Source: Xenorhabdus bovienii SS-2004 (GTDB lineage: Bacteria; Pseudomonadota; Gammaproteobacteria; Enterobacterales; Enterobacteriaceae). From it: 64,000 nt of DNA. The position numbers and the translations under genes were made by a program. The stretch spans positions 682,001 to 746,000 of the forward strand of contig NC_013892.1 in the NCBI RefSeq assembly GCF_000027225.1. Reading direction: 5' to 3'. The notes under the pieces are model-generated. The model ran no database searches. It was not told the origin of the DNA and saw nothing but the letters and a program-made list of their open reading frames with translations. Positions 57,078 through 64,000 of the stretch are shown here, one piece after another. Positions within the stretch are counted from its first letter, which is position 1; every line of letters starts with the position of its first letter.

Positions 57078-57836
57078 GGTCATGACTCCAAAGGGTTGTA
57101 ATAATGTTTTTCAATATATGCGCCAATGAGTTTTTTGTGGATTTCCATTGAACGTGAGTAACAAATGGTTCTTTTTGCCAACCTTTTGATATGAATTCGC
57201 AGACTGAGATTATGCCACTCTATACGTTGGGTAAAAATTTTGCCTACCAGATATTTTTTCCGGCATAACTTCCCCAGTTATCGGTCGTGATGAAACGAAT
57301 ATTAAAAGGCACCAATAAGTTGAGCAATTTTCGGCAGGTTGCATCCGTTCGGGGGCCAAAGACATGGGCGATGACTTGTTTCCTTTTCGTATCAAAAGCA
57401 TACCAAAGCCAATGACGTTACTTTTTATTGCCTATAAAAGACCACTGCTCATCCAATTCACAGATAAGTGTGACATCGTCATAAGCGATCTATCGCGATG
57501 TTACTTGTTTTGGCGAGAGTTTTTTAATGTCCGCATCACCGTATTGATACCGAGACCTAATACACGGCCTGTGTCTCTCACGCCAGAGCCATTCATTGCC
57601 ATATCCACAATTTTTTCTTTCATATCCGGTTTATGGCCGTTGTAACGATAGTTGAGTTGAAAGGTTCTTTGGCAACCTTTGCAATAGTAGCGAGGGAAGC
57701 CGGCCTTACCTGTTCCGTGTTTGCGTACAGGTTCTGCTTGGTCGCAATATCGACAAGTCACTTCTATCGTAACAGTCATGATGATATCCCATTAAAAAGT
57801 ACAAGAATATCAAATTAACGCTTTGAAGTCATGACC
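57078..57836 (-). mobile_element. Second IS1-family element, decayed (759 bp)
   Basis: The ends GGTCATGACTCCAAAG and GGTCATGACTTCAAAG (inverted) mark an IS1-type element distinct from the other two. insA is intact; insB is broken by in-frame stops, one right after SFIGNKK and another after YAGKNIW. No target duplicate is seen. It is therefore an older insertion. Confidence 0.82.
57501..57779 (-). CDS. insA: InsA-type protein of the decayed IS1-family element
   Basis: A 92-residue InsA with a zinc-ribbon (CRYCDQAEPVRKHG, YYCKGCQRTF) and helix-turn-helix (VDMAMNGSGVRDTGRVLG). Since insB is broken, it could still bind IS ends but not supply transposase. Confidence 0.8.
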   Translation of the reverse strand: MTVTIEVTCRYCDQAEPVRKHGTGKAGFPRYYCKGCQRTFQLNYRYNGHKPDMKEKIVDMAMNGSGVRDTGRVLGLGINTVMRTLKNSRQNK

Positions 57837-57920
57837 GAAACAGTATCGTTAGTTATATTATCGATGTGTGATTTGCATGATTGATATGAACCCGCAGAAA
57901 GTTGCGGGTTAGAATTTTAG

Positions 57921-58295
57921 TTATTTTTTTATTTCTTCGAGAGGAGAATAGCGTGACTCTATTTTTACATTAACAAGGAATTCACGAGAATTATCACCGT
58001 AATTACCTGGGGAGTCAAAGAACACAAATATTAACTCCCCATCCTCAGGAACCGTTTTATGAAGCACACCATTCCCTATTCCGTAGGTTTTATTACCGAT
58101 TTTAGCAATGAGTGTGTCGTGTAGCGTCGGTTTTTTAGGTAAAGTACCCTGAGGTGCTGCCCAGTAGTTGTCTGGATGGCCATACTTCACCCATCCCTTA
58201 GCAACAATAGATATAACATCTCCCGCCTTGAGGATAAGCCCTGTGGGTTGGCCTTTTTCAAGTTTAGCAGGAACAGCTCCAGACCAATCGTACAT
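57921..58295 (-). CDS. LecA (PA-IL)-like galactose-type lectin
   Basis: A 124-residue protein from ATG 58295, behind GGAGGT. It resembles Pseudomonas LecA and the related Photorhabdus lectin: WSGAVPAKLEKGQPTG, GDVISIVAKGWVKYG, HDTLIAKIGN and FFDSPGNYGDNSREF. The last has the Ca-binding Asp-x-Pro-Gly-x-Tyr-Gly pattern. The segment with LecA His50 and Gln53 is shortened (PQGTLPKKPTLHD), so sugar preference may differ. No signal peptide is seen, as in LecA. It lies between two IS elements. Confidence 0.85.
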   Translation of the reverse strand: MYDWSGAVPAKLEKGQPTGLILKAGDVISIVAKGWVKYGHPDNYWAAPQGTLPKKPTLHDTLIAKIGNKTYGIGNGVLHKTVPEDGELIFVFFDSPGNYGDNSREFLVNVKIESRYSPLEEIKK

Positions 58296-58610
58296 AGTAT
58301 TACCTCCAATCATTATGTTTTGAAAGCGACTTTATCAGTTTATGAAGGCGGGCTACTTCTCCGCCTGTGAACATCCATAAAATAGGTTCATCAATACTGG
58401 AGAGAACTTCTGATTAGGATGGCATGGAATGGCTGTTTGGAAATTAATAAAATCCATATCCCCCTGATAAAACTATGAGTTTAAAGGGGACAATCCTCCC
58501 CTTTAACTTAACTCATTGATATTGCTTATTTCTGCCAGAGAGCCAGAATTCCGGTCATGTATTAAATGGTTAGTTGCTGTGATATGCTTCCGGCTTTTTA
58601 AGGATGAAGT

Positions 58611-58886
58611 ATGGCCAAAGTTGATGTCTATTGCCGTTATTGCCACAAATCAGAACAGGTCAAAGGACATGGGAAAGGAAATGGCGGACATCCTCGTTAT
58701 CGCTGTTATAGCTGCTGTAAGGTCTTTCAGTTGGCGTATACCTATCAGGCCTGCAAACCCGGCGTTAAAGAACAGATTGTCGATATCGCGATGAATAACG
58801 GGGGAATTCGTGACACCGCTCGGATCCTAAAAGTCGCCACCGCCACCGTCATGAAAACATTAAAAACCTCAGACCCCGAAACGTAA
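58611..58886 (+). CDS. insA: IS1 InsA-type protein (copy 2)
   Basis: The 91-residue product is identical to that of copy 1. Confidence 0.88.
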   Translation: MAKVDVYCRYCHKSEQVKGHGKGNGGHPRYRCYSCCKVFQLAYTYQACKPGVKEQIVDIAMNNGGIRDTARILKVATATVMKTLKTSDPET

Positions 58887-59305
58887 CGACACTTCCCCTT
58901 GCGGAATGTGGCATCCAGATTGTCTGTGAAATCGACGAGCAATGGTCGTTTGTCGGCAATAAGAAAAACCAACGCTGGCTTTGGTATGCTTGGGAACCCC
59001 GCCTGAAGCGAATAGTGGCTCATGTTTTTGGCGATCGCAGTCGAAAAACGTTAGACAAGCTGCTTACCCTCTTATCTTCCTTTACTATTCGGTTTTACTG
59101 CACGGATGACTATGTTGTTTATGACCCACTTCCCGAGGAAGAGCACTTGACTGGAAAGGCGTTTACTCAGCGTATAGAGAGAACGAATTTAACGCATCGT
59201 ACCCGAATCAAAAGGCTGAATAGAAAAACCATTGGGTATTCAAAATCGGAAGAAATGCACGATAAAGTGATAGGAACCTTTATTGAACGTGAACATTATT
59301 TTTAA
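58862..59305 (+). CDS. insB: IS1 InsB-type transposase frame (copy 2)
   Basis: Same -1 frame and residues as copy 1, DDE residues intact. Expressed as fusion with InsA by frameshift. Confidence 0.85.
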   Translation, partial: KNLRPRNVTTLPLAECGIQIVCEIDEQWSFVGNKKNQRWLWYAWEPRLKRIVAHVFGDRSRKTLDKLLTLLSSFTIRFYCTDDYVVYDPLPEEEHLTGKAFTQRIERTNLTHRTRIKRLNRKTIGYSKSEEMHDKVIGTFIEREHYF

Positions 59306-59336
59306 TACCTAATCTAATCATTTAATACATGACCAA

Positions 59337-59579
59337 TTCCTTGGGGTCTGGAGCAGGGATGGGGTTTTAAGTAAAGTAAAAACAGCTGTATACATGGGTT
59401 TTTATAACGATAATATGTGGAGGGAGTTAGCGACAGGGGAATATTCAGAGCACGTCCCTGTATATAATAGAAATTTCAGAGAATGGCAAAAGAAACACAA
59501 TAAAGGAGGGGATTTTATTGTTTTTTCAGATGTTTTATGGATTTCTCCGCTGCCAAAGGATAGAGTGATTTATTTATGA
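59337..59579 (+). pseudogene. C-terminal remnant of an unknown gene cut by IS1
   Basis: The frame is open from the IS edge to the stop at 59579 (about 80 residues) and includes NRNFREWQKKHNKGGDFIVF and WISPLPKDRVIYL, a real-looking protein end. Its stop overlaps the ATG of the next gene by four bases. The 5' part is lost or elsewhere. Not recognised with certainty; small gene pairs like this often accompany secreted effectors. Confidence 0.55.
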
Positions 59580-59649
59580 TTGTAAAAAAAACAGCAAAGT
59601 ATATTTTATATTTTATGCTGATCATACTTTTCTTATGGTGGTTAATGAG

Positions 59650-60986
59650 ATGGTCCCCACCACCCTGTGAGCGGTATGCTGGCAGGGTGTTTCTTTCAGG
59701 AGAAGACCATCATGCAAAACGTTACGCTTATTGGTATTGATCTCGGCAAACATTCTTTCCACGTTCACTGTCAGGACAAATCAGGAAAGGCCCTGCTGCG
59801 TAAAAAATTTACCCGCGCCAGACTGATGGAGTTTTTAGCGGGATCGCCATCAGCGACTGTTGTAATGGAAGCCTGCGCCGGTGCTCACTTTATGGCTCGC
59901 CGGATCGCTGCTTTTGGTCACGAAGCGAAGCTGATTTCTCCACAATTTGTTCGTCCTTTTGTAAAGAGCAACAAGAACGATTTTGTGGATGCTGAAGCCA
60001 TATGCGAAGCTGCATCTCGTCCCTCCATGCGATTTGTGCAACCACGAACAGAGGCGCAACAAGCTATGCGCGCCCTGCATCGGGTCAGAGAATCACTGGT
60101 CAGAGACAGGGTTAAAACCACTAATCAGATGCACGCTTTTTTACTGGAATTTGGCATCAGTATGCCGATCGGAACCGCCGTGATAAAAAGACTTTCAACC
60201 GTCTTGGCAGAGAACGAACTTCCTCCCTATCTGGCACAGTTGCTGATGCGCTTACATGCCCATTATCTTTATCTTGTCGAACAGCTCACCGAGCTTGAGA
60301 CGGCACTGGAGCAGGAGCTGAGACGTGATGAAACAGGACAGCGTCTTCAGACAATACCGGGCGTGGGTCCGATAACTGCCAGCGTCTTATCATCGCAGCT
60401 GGGCGATGGTAAGCAGTATGGCTGTAGCCGGGATTTTGCTGCTTCAACCGGTCTGGTACCACGCCAGTACAGCACGGGTGGCAAAAATACGCTTTTAGGG
60501 ATAAGTAAACGCGGAGACAAAAATCTGCGACGGTTACTTGTCCAGTGCGCCAGAGTCTTTATCCAGAGAATCGATTATCAGTCAGGAAGGCTGGCTGAAT
60601 GGGTAAAGGCTCAGCTTGAGCGAAAACACTCAAATGTTGTGGCCTGTGCGCTGGCCAACAAATTAGCCCGGATAGCCTGGGCAATCACAACACGGCAAAC
60701 TGTGTTCGAAAGGTAACGACGACGCCAGTCTGACTGGCAGGTTAATCGTTAATTAAAGCAGTTCCCAATCTGGTTTTGCGAAGACTGATTATTGATGACA
60801 TGAACGGCTTATCGACCTGATGGAATCCTGACATAAAAAATGGCTCTCTGAAGCCGTGCGGTTTTTTAGGCTTATCAGGTGCGGAACTCATCGAGGCGCG
60901 GGCATCCCTGCCCATAGTGACGCCGGATAGATTTAAGCAAGCCAACATCAATCAAAAATCAGTGTTGCAAAAAAGGTGGGGACCAT
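59650..60986 (+). mobile_element. IS110-family (IS1111-like) element, copy 2 (1337 bp)
   Basis: Same length and ends as copy 1 (21523-22859) but opposite orientation. The right 127 bases are duplicated in tandem downstream (60868-60994 and 60995-61121). It inserted in the small membrane gene at an AGAT-like site. Confidence 0.88.
59712..60716 (+). CDS. IS110-family transposase (copy 2)
   Basis: The 334-residue product matches copy 1 in all residues seen. ATG 59712 has AGGAG upstream. DEDD and the candidate C-terminal Ser are present, so it should be functional. Confidence 0.92.
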   Translation: MQNVTLIGIDLGKHSFHVHCQDKSGKALLRKKFTRARLMEFLAGSPSATVVMEACAGAHFMARRIAAFGHEAKLISPQFVRPFVKSNKNDFVDAEAICEAASRPSMRFVQPRTEAQQAMRALHRVRESLVRDRVKTTNQMHAFLLEFGISMPIGTAVIKRLSTVLAENELPPYLAQLLMRLHAHYLYLVEQLTELETALEQELRRDETGQRLQTIPGVGPITASVLSSQLGDGKQYGCSRDFAASTGLVPRQYSTGGKNTLLGISKRGDKNLRRLLVQCARVFIQRIDYQSGRLAEWVKAQLERKHSNVVACALANKLARIAWAITTRQTVFER

Positions 60987-61121
60987 AGATTTTTAGGCTT
61001 ATCAGGTGCGGAACTCATCGAGGCGCGGGCATCCCTGCCCATAGTGACGCCGGATAGATTTAAGCAAGCCAACATCAATCAAAAATCAGTGTTGCAAAAA
61101 AGGTGGGGACCATAGATTTTT
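60868..61121 (+). repeat. 127-bp tandem duplication of the IS110-type right end
   Basis: 60868-60994 repeats as 60995-61121. The breakpoint joins AGATTTTT of the target flank to AGGCTTATC inside the element, at a shared T-run, so slippage or unequal crossing over at microhomology is likely. The copy includes a second GGTGGGGACCAT end. Confidence 0.85.
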
Positions 61122-61298
61122 TATCACATGTTACTTTTTTTAAAGAAAGTGACACGCTGAGCGAAGTTAACTCTGGTGAAAGTGACTATTACGCCAAATA
61201 TTACAAGCCGGAACCTATTAATTTATTTGGGATTTATCTAACCATAATGGAGAAAGAGCCTATTTTTGTGGTTTTATATGATAAAGAGGATAAATATA

Positions 61299-62405
61299 TA
61301 TACGCAATTAACTTGAAGATGCGGGTTTTAAAATCTGGAAGTTATCAGTCAACCGAGTGGTGAGTTCTTTCGCTTTTTCTGGCAATGTGACATGAAAAAA
61401 GTGGCGCAGCGTTTCACGGAATGTTTTGGTATCCGGAAAATAGACATTGTTTCGTACCTGCTCATTCACATACTTCCATAATCGCTCAATCGGGTTGAGA
61501 TTAGGGCTGTAAGGCGGCAGGTAGTGCAACTCAATATTCAAAACCTCGGCAAAAAATTGGACGACTCCGGAACGGTGATAACCCGCACCATCCAGAATAA
61601 TGTGGATTTTTTGCGAAAGTGGATAGGTTTCCCGGATTGAGCCGAAAAAAAGGACGACATTTTTCGCGTTAATCGTCGGATATTCACGAACAATAGTCTC
61701 TTCAATCCGTTGTAAATTAAGGGCACCCATGATGTTGAGTCGAGTACGACTGCCTGTGGTTTCAACCACTTTGACGTGCTTCCGCCCGCTCTTCATCCAG
61801 CCATAACTTAATTTTGTGGACAGGGTCGGGTGAACCGCATCAATAAATAAAATAGGCGCATTCTGGCCACATTCTTCTTTCAGCGCGTTGTAGGTTTCAA
61901 TAAACTGTTGCTGTTTATCCGCATCAAATTTATGCGGAGCACCCATTGGCTTCTTGTAGCTGAAACCTTGACGGTGAAGCCATTTCGTCATTCCTGCGAC
62001 AGTGAAAGTCACCTGCCATCGTGCCCGAACATAGGCCACAATTTGTGCGGTAGTGTGCATCAAATTTGCCATCAGATACTCAACTAATTCTGTTGTTTGT
62101 TCGGCAGACAAACGGCTTTCAGAGCCCCCATTTTCAGGGGCGAGTTTTTCCTCAGAGAAGTAATCTTTCAGATGGCGGCTCACCGTACTTTCATGGATCC
62201 GCAAAGCCTGAGCAATCATCTGGGCAGTCCAGCCTTCTGAGGCCAAAAGCACGGCCTTGATGCGGTCACGTACTCGTCCATCGCGAGTCGTATCATGCAT
62301 CAATTCGAGGGCGTCTTTTTGGGCATCTGTTAGATTAATTTTCATGGGCGCAATCATGATCTGATACAAATGAAAAATCAAGCATCTTCAATGACGACGG
62401 GTATA
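61299..62405 (-). mobile_element. IS630-family element
   Basis: The ends share TATAC...TTGAAGATGC over 24 bases (imperfect, 61299-61322 and 62382-62405), and TA is at each border, the usual IS630 target duplicate. It holds one complete transposase gene. Confidence 0.78.
61308..62345 (-). CDS. IS630-family transposase
   Basis: A 345-residue DDE transposase from ATG 62345. N-terminal helix-turn-helix MIAQALRIHESTVSRHLKDY, then the catalytic core ILFIDAVHPTLS (Asp), HIILDGAGYHRS (Asp) and PPYSPNLNPIERLWKYV (Glu). It is intact. An ATG four codons earlier is possible. Confidence 0.92.
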   Translation of the reverse strand: MKINLTDAQKDALELMHDTTRDGRVRDRIKAVLLASEGWTAQMIAQALRIHESTVSRHLKDYFSEEKLAPENGGSESRLSAEQTTELVEYLMANLMHTTAQIVAYVRARWQVTFTVAGMTKWLHRQGFSYKKPMGAPHKFDADKQQQFIETYNALKEECGQNAPILFIDAVHPTLSTKLSYGWMKSGRKHVKVVETTGSRTRLNIMGALNLQRIEETIVREYPTINAKNVVLFFGSIRETYPLSQKIHIILDGAGYHRSGVVQFFAEVLNIELHYLPPYSPNLNPIERLWKYVNEQVRNNVYFPDTKTFRETLRHFFHVTLPEKAKELTTRLTDNFQILKPASSS

Positions 62406-62629
62406 GAATGAAAATTAGAATTTAATTAGTTATTATTTATCATTATAATAGGTGTTGTGTATTGTTCTCTCCTCCCTCTCGCAACGTCTCCTAAAGTCTT
62501 CTTTTCATAGAAAAATCAATAGATAACGATAACTCCAAGTCTCCTAACATCTCCTGAAAGCGACATGAAATTGTGCATAGTTTTGTGTATAGTTTTTCCT
62601 ATACACATCTTCCTATACACACGGGTGAA
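62406..62629. other. Region before the truncated integrase with short TCTCCT repeats
   Basis: GTCTCCTAA occurs near 62485 and 62542, and ATCTCCTGA follows at 62551; GTATAG repeats lie at 62584-62611. Such short repeats next to an integrase could be part of an att region or integrase arm sites. Confidence 0.4.
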
Positions 62630-63090
62630 ATGATGAAGCTAACAGACGTGGCAATCAAGAGAGCCAAGCCAGAAGCAAAATCTTATACGCTATCTGATGG
62701 AAATGGGCTTTGGTTATTGATAGAACCGAACGGATCTAGAGGCTGGCGATTCCGTTATCGCTTTGAAGGTAAGCAGAAGATGTTATCTTTAGGCACTTAT
62801 CCTGAAGTACCTTTAGCAGAGGCAAGGAAAAGGACAGCAGGGTGCCGTTCTATGATTGCTGATGGCATTAATCCTTCTGAAAATAGAAAGCAGAAGAAGA
62901 GGGAGAGTGTCATCATGTCTGAAAATACTTTTGAAAAAATTACTCGTGAATGGTACGAAAAACGTAAGGATAGGTGGTCAGCAGGGTATCGCGCTGACAT
63001 GATGAGTGCTTTGAAAATGACGTCTTTCCTTATATTGGTAATAGGCCAATAGCAGATATAAAACCCCTCGAACTGCTGGATGTCCTAATC
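62630..63090 (+). pseudogene. Truncated P4-type integrase
   Basis: From ATG 62630 the DUF4102 arm-binding domain is clear (KLTDVAIKRAKPEAKSYTLS, GWRFRYRFEGKQKMLSLGTY). A frameshift near 63015 moves the frame; the shifted text reads VFPYIGNRPIADIKPLELLD, typical for the core-binding domain. Homology then ends abruptly near 63090, where a phage tail gene begins. No catalytic domain remains. Confidence 0.85.
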
Positions 63091-64000
63091 AATCCCCGTG
63101 GACGGCGTTCACTCGTGGGGAGTCGTCTTCGGATGCGAACTGGATCATTGATGCGGCTGGTAATGAGTTCCTTTCCAACACAGCAGGCCAGCAGTTGCAG
63201 GAGCAGATTGATACCAACATTGAAGGAATGTTGATTAATTCCGCCGCCGCGAATGGCAACAGTCAATACTTTATGCGCCAGAACGGGGAAATGAAATCGG
63301 AAATTGTCAAGGTTCGGAACTTCACTGTGACTGAGACAAAATCGTTGGCTGAAAAGATTGATACGGTCAAGGCAACGGCCGATAAGAGCTGGGCAGCGGT
63401 ATAGTATACCATACAGACGGTTTTTGACCTGAAAGAAGTCACCGCATTGGCAACATGGGACATTAAAGTGGGTATCAAAGATGCCAGCGGAAATTATCAC
63501 GGAGCGGGGATGGTTATTGGTGCTCAGATGGTGAATGGTCAAGTGAGAACGGATATTGGTTTTAATGCCAATAATTTTACCTTCGTCAATCCCGCAAATA
63601 ACAAATTCGAACCCTTTGTGGCAGCTAAAAATGGTCAGTTGTTTATTCGGGATGGATTTATAGAAGATGGCAGTATTACCAATGCCAAAATTGGCAATTA
63701 CATCCAATCCAGAAATTATATCACGGGTCGGGCAGGGTGGAAAATTGACAAAGGCGGCTCGGCAGAATTCAACCATGTTATTGTTCGCGGGGAGATACAT
63801 GCAACCAGTGGCACGTTCACCGGAACAATAAAGGGCGCTGATGGCTATTTTTCCGGCGCAGTATATGCGACCAAAATTGTGGGTGACGTTGTGTCTGTTA
63901 CGTTGGGGAATGTATCATTAGGCAACCGTGACAGCATTTTTTTTCATAAAAGACTAACGGAATCTATGCCGTTTGATCGGGTTTTTATTTATGGATCGAT
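63090..64000 (+). pseudogene. Phage tail-tip gpJ-like gene fragment (DUF1983 part) with amber codon
   Basis: In one frame from about 63090 to the window end the protein reads ANWIIDAAGNEFLSNTAGQQ, then QVRTDIGFNANNFTFVNP, KNGQLFIRDGFIEDGSITNA and EIHATSGTFTGTIKGADGYF, the C-terminal layout of lambda gpJ-like host-specificity proteins. There is no start, and a TAG at 63402 interrupts an otherwise open frame (SWAAV-stop-YTIQTVF). It continues past base 64000. Confidence 0.8.

Larger units (their letters stand above)
58553..59334 (+). mobile_element. IS1-family insertion sequence, copy 2 (782 bp)
   Basis: Same inverted ends and orientation as copy 1 at 18731-19512, with one silent base change seen by eye. 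Flanks share AATTCC on both sides (58547-58552 and 59335-59340), a possible 6-bp duplicate. It cut off the 5' part of the gene whose remainder begins at 59337. Confidence 0.92.
59576..61298 (+). pseudogene. Small membrane protein gene split by IS110-type element and cut by IS630-type element
   Basis: The first part (59576-59650) encodes an N-terminal membrane helix (YILYFMLIILFLWWLMR). After the IS110 copy and its duplicated end, the frame resumes at about 61113 with DFLSHVTFFKESDTLSE, then YYKPEPINLFGIYLTIMEKE and FVVLYDKEDKY before the IS630 element. The two parts join in frame at AG/AGAT. The text recalls DUF6201-type small membrane proteins, but this is from memory. The C-terminus is missing. 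Confidence 0.5.

Overview
The window looks like a chromosomal piece of an entomopathogenic member of the Morganellaceae, most likely Xenorhabdus or a close relative of Photorhabdus. The core genes (nrdA-nrdB-yfaE, ubiG, gyrA, rcsC/rcsB/rcsD, tyrP, yfaZ, menDHBCE) have enterobacterial gene order. The accessory genes (AA10 chitin-binding protein, LecA-like lectin, Ail/OmpX protein, chaperone-usher fimbriae, many insertion sequences) suit an insect- or nematode-associated bacterium. This is inference from gene content; no rRNA gene is present.

Layout. (1) 1-21.4 kb is one mosaic prophage, mostly on the minus strand. It reads integrase (split by an IS1-family element), coupled cargo gene, AlpA-like regulator, AntA-like antirepressor, Icd-like gene, small early genes, primase-helicase, iteron array, Q antiterminator, late promoter and terminator, tRNA-Phe, holin-endolysin-Rz/Rz1, then packaging and head genes running off the left edge. 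A CI-type repressor diverges from the integrase. (2) 21.5-25.4 kb holds two different IS110-family elements, a cold-shock gene with a cold-box leader and an integrase remnant. (3) 25.6-28.4 kb carries an AA10 protein, a VOC protein, an apparently complete 24-codon mini-gene and an Ail/OmpX-like protein. (4) 29-51.6 kb is conserved chromosome: ribonucleotide reductase, ubiquinone synthesis, gyrase A, the Rcs phosphorelay, tRNA-Ser and tRNA-Thr, tyrosine permease and the menaquinone operon without menF. (5) 51.8-56.6 kb is a four-gene chaperone-usher fimbrial operon. (6) 57-62.4 kb is an IS-riddled island with a LecA-like lectin and a broken two-gene module. (7) 62.6-64 kb joins a truncated P4-type integrase directly to a fragment of a phage tail-tip (gpJ-like) gene with an in-frame amber codon.

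How parts work together. The prophage late region has a lambda-like logic: Q would act at the promoter near 10.7 kb and suppress the terminator at 10.63 kb, letting transcription run through the structured tRNA-Phe region into lysis and head genes. The early side shows several layers of regulatory structure (RBS hairpin before alpA, operator repeats before an RHH gene, tandem hairpins between the antirepressor and icd, a long stem before the P22-type ant gene). RcsC, RcsD and RcsB form one envelope-stress phosphorelay. NrdA, NrdB and YfaE make deoxyribonucleotides and maintain the iron cofactor. MenD, MenH, MenB, MenC and MenE carry out sequential menaquinone steps.

Nearly identical IS copies tie the two accessory flanks together. 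IS1-type copies at 18.7 and 58.6 kb are direct repeats, and IS110-type copies at 21.5 and 59.7 kb are inverted repeats, so the roughly 37-40 kb between them is a potential rearrangement unit.
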